DNA of 64,000 nucleotides from Myrica gale (taxonomy: Eukaryota; Streptophyta; Magnoliopsida; Fagales; Myricaceae), in NCBI GenBank assembly GCA_963930655.1, contig OZ005601.1:13636001-13700000 (forward strand), read 5' to 3'. A model generated the notes under the pieces. It was not told the origin of the DNA, searched no databases, and saw only the letters and a list, made by a program, of their open reading frames with translations. How positions within the stretch are numbered: the first letter of the stretch is position 1; each line of letters opens with the position of its first letter. The position numbers and the translations under genes are program-made. Below, one piece after another: positions 11,682 through 22,031 of this stretch.

Positions 11682-13373
11682 TGTTAGCCCAAGGTTGTTT
11701 TATAAACAATCTATTTTTGATTTTGATGATAACAAACTTTTTCAACTAGTTTGAGACCTTTAGATTCTACATTTGAAAATCTTTTTAAGAAAATGATATC
11801 AAGAGTTCTCTAAGCTTAAATTGGCCTTAGATATAATTGAACACATCTACACAAGCTTATTGGTCAATCTTTACATTGTAGATGTTTTTGGAATGCTTGA
11901 TGGTGTCAAGGGAAACCATTTTTCAGTCTAAGTGTTGATGGTGTCGACACATAGGACCATGGTGTCGACACATTGGTCATACTCCAGAATGCACAAAACT
12001 ATGAGTCGACACATAGAAGACATAGTGTCGACACATTGAACAATGGCAAGATCCCGCTTTGTTTGTCGTCCGATCGAGCTGAAATTTGGAGAGGACGTTC
12101 ACAACACAAGGTGCTATAATCTGAACGGTGAAGATCAGATTTGGAGCTCGGGAACAGTGTTTCTCATGCATGAACAGTAACCGCGAAATTGGTGTTTTCG
12201 GAATGCTTGTTACTGTCAAAGAACACATTTTTCAGACTAAGTGTTGTATGTGTCGACACATAGGACCATAGTGTCGACACATTGGTCATACACCCGAAAA
12301 AGTTAGTTTCCAGGCAAAGCTCCTAGGTGTCGACACATACATGGAAGGTGTCGACACATGCTTCGATTTCTCAGATCTGGAGCGACGTCACTCATTCTAA
12401 AAGTGTCTCCAACGGCTCTAAATGCCCTCCAACGGCTCCAAAAGATGACAAGAAAGCCCTTGGTGCCCTAGAGACTATAAATAGAACAAGATTGAAAGAG
12501 AAAGCAAGAGCTACACACGAAAATCATTCTTGCCCTAATTTCTTGAGAGACAAAGCTCAAAGAAGAAGAAGAAGAAGAGAGAAGCTCTTCCAATCTAGAA
12601 GGCTTGCATTCAATCTTGCACATCCATAAGCCTTCCTTGAAGAACTCATTCTTCCAGCAAATCTCAGGTTCTTATATTTGTAGATTTGGCTTAGAGAGCC
12701 CTATCATTTCTTGAGTTACCCATTTGTATATTTGGCTTAGAGAGCCCTATCATTTCTTGAGCTACCCATTTGTAGATTTGGCTTAGAGAGTCATCCTCCA
12801 TTGTACCCATCTATTGTAAAACATCTGAGTGTTGGGTAAACACTTGGTCCTACTTGTGAGAGTAGAAGAAATACTTTAGGTTGTGAGGATTTGTAAGAGA
12901 GTTAAAGTGTAAGCTCGAAAAACACTTGGTCCTACTTGTAAGAGTAGAAGAAATCCTCTAGGTTGTGAGGATTTGTAAGAGTTGAAGCGTGAGCTCGCAA
13001 AACGCTTTGTAAAGGTTCCTTAGCACCCGGGAAGCTAAGGTGTATTCGCTATTTGGAGAATAGTGGAGGAAGCCCAAGGAAGCCAATTGCCTTGGGGGTG
13101 GACGTAGGCACGTGTTTGGCCGAACCACCTAAAAACTACGGTGTCATATCTCTAACTCTATCTCTCTTACATTTTAGTACTTATTCATATTTGTGGAGAT
13201 TTATACTTTATCATTCATTGATTATATTTGGCATAGCTTTAGACTCATTTAGATCAACATTATTTTTTGTTAAAGAGGGGTAGTTTTCAGATCTGCATAT
13301 TCACTTAAAAGTGTTAAGTTTTTGAAAAACCCAATTCACCCCCCCCCCTCTTGGGTTGTCATTTAGACTCACA
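11682..13373 (+). repeat. 3' LTR of SIRE-like element A
   Basis: The LTR is 1,692 bp. It keeps about 160 bp (roughly 12,188-12,347) that the 5' LTR lacks. That extra block is a diverged duplicate of the upstream LTR sequence around 11,885-11,990, sharing ggaatgcttg, tttttcag and tgtcgacacataggaccat. With it, the LTR holds eight GTCGAC motifs (11943, 11964, 12005, 12027, 12252, 12273, 12329, 12350). A TATA box is at 12476. The end gactcaca is followed by the target duplication caaac. Confidence 0.93.
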
Positions 13374-14138
13374 CAAACCTTGCCTCTCATGCCCATCCCC
13401 TTGCAAATAAAGAATAAAATGTCCATCCAAAATCATCATTTGATCAAATGCTTTTTGGTATTTCTCAGCCACATTCAACATAAAATACGTGGAGTTCCAA
13501 CGAGTTGCAACATCAAGACTCAAGAATTGACCATATGCAATATTTTTTTCTGCAACAGCTTTCTTGAAAGTTTCTAACCTTTGAGGCGAAAGATGCATTA
13601 TCAACCGTAATCGTTAGCACCCTATCAATATGTCAATCAGGCAGACAATCTTCTAATTCCTTTACAATACTTGATGTTTTATGGTCTTGGATCCTCTTAA
13701 ATGACAAGATCCTCTTATGCAACGTCCAATTATAATCAATAAAGTGTCCAGTTACACACATATAATTATATTTTTGATTGATTTCCAAGTATCTGTGGTG
13801 AGGCACACTCTATACTTATTCACCTGAAACCTCTCCTTCAACTTCATCTTCTCCCTTAAAAACAATGACATGCAATCTCTCATCAACGTATACCTCGAAG
13901 GCATCTTAAACCTAGGTTCTAAGTAATGCATTAATGCCCTAGAACAAACCTTCTGAACCGTGAGAAATGACAATTCATCTATAATTACCATTTTTGCTAT
14001 TAACTCCCTAATAGCCTTCTCATCAAACTTACGGGTGACCCCCATCACCCCAACATCACCACTACTCGCCCTCGTTGCATCATGATTCAAGAACATCTGA
14101 CCAACATCCACATGACCCGCTAAAGTCAATAAACACAA
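13374..14138 (-). pseudogene. hAT (RICESLEEPER-type) transposase, N-terminal and central part
   Basis: On the minus strand, 14138-13752 gives a hAT transposase segment: KMVIIDELSF, EPRFKMPSRYTLMRDCM, then RVCLTTDTWKSIKNI with the first acidic catalytic residue in TDTW. The reading then loses frame across 13,605-13,750 (LEDCLPD*HIDRVLTITVDNAS) and resumes at 13604 with LSPQRLETFKKAV and the diagnostic DVATRWNSTYFML. It is interrupted at 13,374 by the copia LTR and continues at 5262. The BED zinc finger expected upstream was not found. Stops, a frameshift and two retrotransposon junctions make this a dead gene. Confidence 0.88.
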
Positions 14139-15998
14139 GACAGATGAGCCAACATAACAACATAGAGAAAGCTAGTCAATCAACTCAACATTATAAAGCC
14201 CAAATTAAGTTTTCAATAATCAGTATGGCTTTCACTATTGAAAATGAGGCAAGGAAAAGAAAGCAAATGATGCAATATTACATACACAGTGGTAGCACAT
14301 ATTGAAAAACATTAAGAGTAGCAAATAATCTAACACACACGGAGGTGCCCAGGTAGGAAGAGAATTAAGCACGGAAAGGAGTCCTATAGAAACATGTTTT
14401 TTTCGTAGCATTCATTCTAACACATATATCCATCAAGAGTAGCAAATAATCATTGAGCTAAAATGGTAACTTTGCTGCTCTAAGAAATACGAGTCTGGAA
14501 CCCTATATGTGCTAGACAAGATAGGTACTGATTACCTGCCACCTATTAATTTTGGCATACCAGGATAAACCCTTACATATTAATCCTACCGGTGAGCTAA
14601 CAAAAGATCCATATACATCATCTCCGTAAGCCACAGATACACGTCAAACGAATGGAATCCTCAGTAGATCAAGACTCATTAAATTTCACAAACGACAACA
14701 AATTCCACGTCCAAAAGCAAACAGTCATTCAATTGAACAATAAACCAATTCAGCATATAACAGATAAACCATTTAGCAACTCCAACAAGTCAATCTCCAA
14801 TCTCCAACATCCAATATCCAATCTCCAACAGGACCAACACAACCCAATCTCCAACAAACCAATTCAATAAACCAATTCAACAAGCCCTGACCTCCAATCT
14901 CCATATCAGTATATTCATTAATAATTTATAAACTATTGAAATATACACTGACTTGAGAATATACTCAGCAACTCAACAAGACAGCAACTTGCAAATAACA
15001 ATGAAATGTCGTGAGGGTTGTGCCAGTGACAAGTGACAACATTAATAAATTAACAACAGCTAGCAACATATAAATTTTATAATATAATAATAAACTCTAC
15101 AATGCGAGCCTGTGAATTCTTCTTTTTTTGCTGATGTTAGATGGTCCAGCCTTCAGATCTGAGAATATCCAACTAATAAGCCAGCAGATGCACATAGATT
15201 GTTATCCAATTGACTGCCATTGTGCCCTCCGTTTCTATTTTCCATCTTTTTTATTTCATCTATCTGTATACAAGCTAAAACCAACCTACGGTATATTGTA
15301 TACATACATGCTACTGAAACTAGGTAAAGAGAGATTTAGAGAATCTGTGGAGTGTGGACTTACCGAGTGGCGAGTGAGTCAGTGAGCCTGAGCCCGAGGC
15401 TGAACGCGATTGAGAGATATGAGATTCGAACGAGATTGAGAGCCTGAGAGGGAGTAGCAAGAGAAATCGAATCGTGAGACACCGAGGCTGAACCCGAGAT
15501 AGAGATAGAGAGAGTAGCAAGGAAGGAGAGGCAAAGAGAGTTACCGTGAGAGACGACTGACGGCGAGGAGTGCAGTTGCAGACGACGAGGTGCACTGGGC
15601 TGAGGAATCAGGAGAGTTGAGGTCTCAGGGAGGCAGTCACGGGAGAGCTGAGGTCTCGGGGAGGCAGGGGCGCAGGCGCAGCGGCAGGCAAAGAGATGCG
15701 ATTCACGAAGACTGAAATGCCGGGGGGTCGGGGGAAGCCAAAAAAATGAAAAAACCTTGAGGATACAAAGATGTCGCGGTGACTGAAGTGCCGGGGGGTC
15801 GGCAGGCAAAGAGATGCCAGAGGGTCGTCATGTAACAAAAAAAACGGTTGTCGCGGTGGGCAGTTTCACCGCCACCGCCACCACTAGTTTAACCGCTAAT
15901 TGGTGAAACTAGCAACCGCCCCCGCCCCCACTACTAAGCGGGGAGCGGTTGGCGGTGCCGGTTAACCGGCCCACCACCGGTACCGGTGAACACCTTTA
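14139..15998 (-). mobile_element. hAT 5' flank and right terminus
   Basis: This is the upstream non-coding part of the hAT element. It holds a low-complexity stretch at 14,690-14,890 (caatctccaa and accaattcaa repeats) and a GC-rich, purine-biased stretch at 15,360-15,835 with imperfect direct repeats ('tgccggggggtcgg', 'gaggtctcgggaggcag'). A palindrome-rich end lies at 15,855-15,998 (ccggttaaccgg, accggtaccggt). The end ggtgaacaccttta is, inverted, taaaggtgttcacc, which resembles the TAGGGGTGTTCA ends of this hAT group. The left end is lost, so no target duplication can be checked. Confidence 0.5.
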
Positions 15999-15999
15999 A

Positions 16000-16590
16000 G
16001 CATATCGTCACTAGCTAGACACGGCTGGCCTGGAGACGAGAGAGATCATGTATTGTAACTAACTTGAATTGAAAGTTGCATACCATGCGTCATCCGTACG
16101 TAACAAATACCATCATTACATATCCGATTCTTCAAAGTTTGGGTGTTTGGTTACATATCCGATCGTGTATTATGTTAGGTTCCCAACTTCTAGTCAAGAA
16201 TGTGGTGATTTTGAGTTGTTGTAGTGGCCACATTAACTATAAGCCCTATATAATATAATTTTTGTTTTCTGATTGAGGTTTTTGGGATACAAAAGGTTTA
16301 ACTAGGTTGACTGGGGTTCTGCTTCAGTGCTTCTCTTACATTTCTGCACAATATCGTTTGACCAGATTTTAACAATAAATCGTGTAGGGTTACTAGCTTG
16401 TATATTAAAGAATCGAAGGCCAGCTTGCATAATAAATCTGTGATCCTTGTGTTACTTCCTCTCCTCTCCCCTTCTCTTCTCTGTCTCTCTCTTCTTCTAC
16501 CTCCTTTACACTTGTTTTTCTGTTTTGTTTGACCGATTACTTGGACAAAAAATATAATATTTGAAGATTGTATGAAGACTGTTGCAGTCT
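16000..16590. other. Unassigned stretch
   Basis: No gene recognised. The sequence is AT-rich with a pyrimidine tract at 16,447-16,515 (cttcctctcctctccc) just before the ADH-like fragment. That tract might be relic intron sequence. Confidence 0.3.
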
Positions 16591-16599
16591 TCTTATTTG

Positions 16600-16755
16600 T
16601 AAGCTTTACCCCACTTGCGAATGTGAAGAGGGAGACAACATGCTCACAATATTTATTGGAGAATGCATGAAGTGCAAACAATGTAAATCTGGCAAAAGCA
16701 ACATCTGCGAAGTACTTGGATTGGAAAGAAAAGGTGTAATGCATAGCGATCAGAG
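16600..16755 (+). pseudogene. Alcohol dehydrogenase-like exon fragment
   Basis: One exon-sized piece of a plant zinc-dependent medium-chain ADH-like gene. The translation includes CEEGDNMLTIFIGEC and the structural-zinc lobe pattern C-x2-C-x2-C-x7-C (CMKCKQCKSGKSNIC), followed by EVLGLERKGVMHSDQSTRF. It most resembles the ADH-like group in which 'LGLERKGVMHSD' is typical. The catalytic domain start, the NAD-binding Rossmann fold and the C-terminus are absent on either side. Homology stops abruptly after STRF. It is either a pseudogene relic or a fragment moved by a transposon. The identification rests on motif memory, not a search. Confidence 0.7.
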
Positions 16756-16859
16756 TACACGATTTATGTTGGGCTGCGTTCCTGACATATACATATTCAA
16801 TACAAAAATTGTTCTACAAGTTGCTGAAAGGTAAATATTTAATACAACACAATTATAAA

Positions 16860-18300
16860 ATACTTCAGTAAAATCCCCCTCATTTGCAACCTCGTCTTCG
16901 TTGCCTGCAATTTCAAGGAAAAATAGGTGATAAACTAAAATGTAAGATGACTTATGAACCCACTTTTCTACCAAAAGAAAAAGACATCAGTTCTTTAAGG
17001 CACAATTTACATAAAACAAGGAAGTAAGACATAGGGTAAACATTAAAAGGGGTGGCAGAGAGTGGGGATGAGAATAAAAAGGACACAATATCATTGAATT
17101 GGTACAAAGCAAAAAGAATTTAAGATACAATCAAGCCATCCGGTTAGTGCCATATATTGTTGGAAACCCAGATGAAAGAATTTCCTTTCTGAGGCACAAG
17201 ATGGCGATTATCTCTAACTCCTGATATAATTTAAGGAACAAGAAAACAATAGCTCTTGCAACAAAAGGTAGTCATCATCTATAACACAACACTAGAAATC
17301 AAACATCAAATAGATGGACAAGAATCCCTTGTCTTTACTGGTTTCGATAAGTGATCTGAAACACTACCTTTTGCTACATCCAAACCTCTAATTACCAAGT
17401 CCCTCTTCAACAACCAATAAATTTTCCCTTTCAAAAATATCACAGTACATTATTGTTGAAACTTTAGACCCCCTAATTTAAGGACTATATTCTTTCTTTT
17501 ACTTGTTTTCTTTTTCCTATCAAATTTTCCCGTTATTGAGAAACACGTTAACAAAATAAAATATTGCTGCCTAAAGTTTGTTTCAGAACCCAATGGTTTT
17601 AAAATAACACCCTGCAACCCAAAAAACAAATTGAAGATAAAGCATGCGTTATTACTATCTCATTAATTTATATCTAGCAGAACTTTTATACCTTCATACA
17701 TACATGATTGAAAAGAATACCTCAAGTCTAAGAAAAGAGCGCAAAGCTAGAGAGCCCTAAAAATGCAGATATAGAATAATGCAGACCAAGCAGCGGAACC
17801 ATCACCAAATAAACCCGTCATCTGTTCAGAAAAGGAAAAAAACCCTCATCATGCCAATCTCAAAAACACTCTTAACAATGCAACTGAACCTGAACCCTAC
17901 CGTTAATGTGGCCACTACACTACAGCAACTCAAAATCTCCACTTTCTTTACAAGAAGATTGGAACCTAACAAGAAACAAAATCAAACAAAAATTGTTAGT
18001 AAATCGAGTGAGAGGCCATAGAGAGAGAGGCAGAGATAGAACCAGCGACCACACATTCACCCACAATGTGCGGTTTCTTCCGCTCTTCAAACAAAAACTA
18101 ACACAAAGGGTGAGATTTGAGGGATTTCGTCCCTTTCGAAATGAGAGGGATTTGAGGGATTTCCAAATAAGTGAGAAACTAAAATGTAGGGATTTGGGAA
18201 GAAATGTACGTGTCTGGACCCGAAGGTGGGTGAAATGGGTTTTGAAACGTGAATAATTTTGAAATGAATTTTGAACTGTCTTTTAAAACGTCACAGGATT
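16860..18300. other. Unassigned AT-rich stretch
   Basis: No coding region recognised. Short open frames at 17,779-18,256 lack family motifs. A 'gagggatttcgtccc / gagggatttgagggatttcc' direct repeat lies at 18,118-18,165. Confidence 0.3.
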
Positions 18301-18310
18301 TTGAAACAGC

Positions 18311-18547
18311 ATCTGTACCGGTCGGAATTGTGGTCGCACTTAAATTACAGTGGTTCGACCGGTACAGATATGGAGACAAAAATGAGAGCCTGGACGCACC
18401 CTGGCTCGCTCAGCAAAGAGTTGAGCCGAGCCGACGACGGGGAGACCTCATTAAATGACGTGGAGGCCTCCCCGTCGTCTATTTCAGGAGATTCAATCCA
18501 GACCGCGGGTCTGGATGCGTCTGGACCCGTACGGTCTAGACTGAATC
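18311..18547. repeat. Cluster of three inverted repeats
   Basis: Three hairpin-forming repeats follow one another. The first has arms atctgtaccggtcg (18311-18324) and its complement (18356-18369). The second has arms gacgacggggag (18433-18444) and 18468-18479. The third has arms 18490-18505 and 18532-18547, matching at 14 of 16 positions, with an inner cgggtc/gacccg pair. The block is GC-rich compared with its surroundings and shares 'tctggacccg' with 18,213-18,222. I do not recognise the element it belongs to. Confidence 0.8.
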
Positions 18548-18559
18548 CGAACCCACCTT

Positions 18560-19119
18560 AGGGAGCTAGGAGGAAGTCTTTTGGTTTTATGTGGGAACTT
18601 CCAGTCAAGCCACCGGAATATGATCTTAGTGACGACAGCTACACAGAGAAGGGTTGAAGCAAATGTGGCTAAATCCATGAATGGGTACCAAGTTTCTTGA
18701 GCTCACCGATCTAACTAGATAGGACTATATATACATTGGATACTAATAATTTCCCGGGACCAAAAGTTTTGGCCTTTTGTCATGTCTTCATCTAATATCG
18801 TATATACTTAAACCTTTAATACTTGCTTATAGGAGAACAAAGGAGGGTTTGTTGTTTGCCAGAATCTTTACATTCCAAAGGTCTTTACATTCCAAAGGTT
18901 ATTATTCTTTATATCTGTCCTTTTGGTTACCGACTTGTACTGCTATAGGTTGCGTAATCGTTGGGACATGATCTGCGTGATGGTTCTTTATGATCTTCAA
19001 TTTCAAAGAAATGGAATTTTCATTTCTCCAAATCATTGTCGAATGGAGACTAAAGCGTTTCAACTTCAAGCCCCTACTCCCCTAGTTTGTCAAAGATGAG
19101 TTGCGTGGATATCAGTGTA
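18560..19119. other. Unassigned stretch before MULE
   Basis: No gene recognised. It has a 15-bp tandem duplication 'tttacattccaaagg' at about 18,867-18,899. Confidence 0.3.
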
Positions 19120-19128
19120 GAAGAAAAA

Positions 19129-19440
19129 GGGAAATTGATATTTTAGTCCATAGATTTTAGACACTTTTTCAATTTAGTCATTCACTTTTAACTTTAAAAA
19201 ATTTAGTCCTGGAATATTCATTTTTTTACAAAAACATCATTCCGTCATTCTTCCGTCCAAATAATTAACGGTGCTCTCTGCCACATAAGCAAAGATGACA
19301 CGTGGCATCACTTTGGCGCCAGATCAGCGGGACAACTCACTTCATTTAACGAGTCGTCGTCTTGGTTTTAATAGAAATGCAAACAAAATTTACCCTCTGG
19401 CCCATACACTCAAAACACAGCCTTACACACATACGTCATT
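19129..19440 (+). repeat. MULE left terminal inverted repeat
   Basis: It begins gggaaattgatattttagtc and includes ccgtccaaataattaacgg and gatgacacgtggcatcactt. The inner limit is approximate. Confidence 0.8.
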
Positions 19441-19559
19441 GAACTAAACTAAACGTCGTTGTCTTGGCAAAACAGAAAAGAAAAAAAAACAGAATTAACC
19501 CACCTCCTACAGCTCAAAACGCAAAGCTCCGAACAAATCCAAATTTCTCCCTTTCTTAT

Positions 19560-20572
19560 TAGCCCTAGAACCCCTGATAGCATCAATAAACAAAGAAAGA
19601 TTTCCCCCCGATAGAAGCTATAATCGATTTCGTACTTCGTTCTGGGTTGCAGAGGAGCTTCGAAATGTCTTCAAAAAGGTAAGTTGTTTTAGTTCGCAAT
19701 CTGGATTCCCTTGTTTTGTTTTGTTGGTTTTTTTAGTTAGTTTTCAGTTGGTTCATTTCGAAATTTCTTAGTTGTTTCTAGTTGTTGGTATTGGGTGGAT
19801 TGTTAGTTATGTTGTGGATCTAGATTCTAATTCGAGGAAATGATTGTTCTTTTTTTTTTTTGCATTCCAACTGTTTGTGAGAATGTTTTAATGTGATAGG
19901 CCATGAGACAACTACGTAGAGAGTGCTATATAAACAAAAGACATCATTATATGTATCTATGAAAATTTAGATGTAGATATAAAAATATGTGTGAATGGCG
20001 TCTACTACTGAGTTTCTTAACAAAGATTTTATCTATATTTTCTTCTTTTTCCAAACTTCTGTGCTACTGGTTAATAGTCTATTTTGTTGTTTTATGACAT
20101 TTTTTTGCTTCATTGATTTGGTGATGTAGGAAGTAAGATCTGTGCTTTAGCTGGTTCAAGTACTGGTCTTTCTGCTCTATTGTTTCCTCACGTTTGTCTG
20201 ATAGTTCTACTTGGTTCAGTGTTTGGTGACATTTTTTGCTTCATTGATTTTGTTGTTTTAAGGAAGTCAAATCATTCCTTGACAGAAGTCTCTCGAGAAA
20301 AACTCATAAAATAATATGTTGTCAGTGAAAAAGAGAATTCAAGCATTTTCTTTATTATGCAGAACACACATGGATTTTTTAAATAGTTTGATCCTTAGGT
20401 ATGCTCACATGGGATGGAAGTGAGACCCCATTTAACAAAGAAAATACGGGACCTCGAATTTGAGCTGAAAGTGCTGAAGAATTATGTAACAACAATGAAA
20501 TATATGTTGAGAGTGTCGTGGGCTGCCGTTGCGATTATGAGAGCATTGCTATTGAGGTCATCAAATTGATGT
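19560..20572 (+). pseudogene. Spliced-gene-like interior of MULE
   Basis: The interior looks like a small spliced gene. A leader at 19,480-19,663 is followed by atgtcttcaaaaag and a good splice donor, gtaagt, at 19,679. A possible last exon at 20,400-20,572 reads LTKKIRDLEFELKVLKNYVT, then MLRVSWAAVAIMRALLLRSS and stop, that is, coiled coil followed by a hydrophobic helix. That C-terminal layout and the MSSKR start remind me of small plant GRF-zinc-finger proteins. The zinc finger itself was not found, so this is tentative. It may be host sequence captured by the MULE. Inside the intron, 'tttttgcttcattgattt' recurs at about 20,101 and 20,233. Confidence 0.35.
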
Positions 20573-20699
20573 AGTTGTGACCACTGATGTAGTATTTTGT
20601 GACTCTGATGTAGCTGTATTTTTCTAACATTTATAGATGTCACTACATATAATTTAAGTCACTCTAAAATTATAGGTTCTACACATGCTTTAAATATGC

Positions 20700-20832
20700 A
20701 ATCTTGAAAAATCTGCAAATCTGCATTGAAAAATTTGCAACTGCAAATCTGCAAATTTGTAACCTTGAAAAATCTACAACTTCAAAACTGCAAATCTGCA
20801 ACATCTTGAAAAATACTGCAACTTCGAAACAA
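20700..20832. repeat. Degenerate 'aaatctgcaa' repeat
   Basis: About 130 bp of imperfect repeats of the form (g/c)aaaaatctgcaa/cttcaaaactgcaaatctg. No function suggested. Confidence 0.65.
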
Positions 20833-21077
20833 TTATTTTCATATATTTTCTTTGTATTTCAACTTGTTTTTTTTTTCTTTTCCCTAAAAATTCTATATCG
20901 GGTGGCTTGGCTTAGATTATAGGCCCCAAGATACACGGAAAAGAAAACACAAAAATATTTTTTCAGTTTCAGTAATGAAAATGCTAAATAACGACAAGCA
21001 TGCAACAATGACTAAAAAATTTAGAATCTGGCTCCACTAAAAGACTACAAACTTATCAGTTCAGTGGTGAAATAAAT

Positions 21078-21260
21078 GGGGCGTTTGTTTCCCAAAATTT
21101 CAGATCTGGTTAAAAAACATCAAAATAATCTATCTCTATCAATTTTTTAATTATAATATTCATTCAAATCTTCTCTCTCTTCATTTTTTCACCAACTCTC
21201 ATAAAATATCTTCATTTTTCCACTAACCCCAATATCCCAAAATTTTCACAAACAAACACC
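21078..21260. mobile_element. MITE-like insertion inside MULE
   Basis: The ends gggcgtttgttt and aaacaaacacc are roughly inverted. The interior is pyrimidine-rich with ccactaaccccaatatcc, similar to the MITE at 53,503-53,699. No clear target duplication was seen. Confidence 0.4.
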
Positions 21261-21667
21261 ACAAAAAATGATGTCTTTATGTACCTAGCAACTTTTCAGT
21301 TTTGGTGATGATAAAAATGCTAAATAACATCAAGAGGACCACTCACTGCCCCGACACAGGGGACCCATTCACTCCACAAACATTCTCACTTCGTAGAAAG
21401 TAATCGGCGTCCTCCGTCAGCTTCCACATGACCCAAACTTGGATTTTGCTCCTGCATTGATTCAAACTCAGATGGTAAAGGAAAACACATAGTAGCAAAG
21501 GAAAATTTCAAAGTTTCACAACAGATCACGCTAGGGCTTACAGTGGGGGGAATTTGGCACTCTGAAAACCTTAAAAAATTTGTGAATCTAGTGAAATTTC
21601 TCTGTATCTGCTTTGCGTTTAAGTGCTACGACACCGTTTTCATGTTGCGACAACGTTTAGGCAAGAC

Positions 21668-21850
21668 AAAATTGTTTGAAAAAGTTCAATGACATGAGTT
21701 TTTTTTGCTACAAGGACGAAAACAACATAATGGGCAGGATAACGACGTATGAAAAAGTTCAATGACATGGGTGTTTTTTTTGCTGCAAGGACGACGACAA
21801 TGAGATGGGTGTGTTTCACTTTTTTTGCTACGTTTCAATGAGATAGGTGC
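21668..21850. repeat. Short tandem units in MULE right arm
   Basis: Two and a half imperfect units of about 75 bp contain gaaaaagttcaatgacatg, a T-run and gctacaaggacga. Confidence 0.6.
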
Positions 21851-22031
21851 ATTGTGTTTTGAGTGTAAGGTCATTTGGGTAAATCACATGTGCATTTCTT
21901 TTAAAATCAGGACAACACCGTTTTGAAGGAAGTGAGTTGTCCCACAGATTTGGCGTCAAAGTGATGTCACGTGTCATCGTTGCTGATGTGACAGAGAGCG
22001 TCGTTAATTATTTGGACGGAGGAGTGATGGA

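Larger units (their letters stand above)
5263..13373 (+). mobile_element. SIRE-like Ty1/copia element with both LTRs
   Basis: This is a complete insertion with TG...CA LTRs at both ends and a perfect 5-bp target duplication, caaac, at 5258-5262 and 13374-13378. Internal parts in order: PBS, intact gag, broken protease, collapsed integrase/RT, an env-like degenerate region, a polypurine tract and the 3' LTR. The gag and the extra ORF region after pol point to the SIRE/Maximus clade. It lies inside an hAT transposase gene. With most of integrase and RT missing it is non-autonomous, but the LTRs differ little, so the insertion looks recent. Confidence 0.93.

Noticed and set aside
15320..15838. 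Ser/Leu/Pro-rich minus-strand frames
   Set aside because: Low-complexity GC-rich hAT flank. No domain and no start context.
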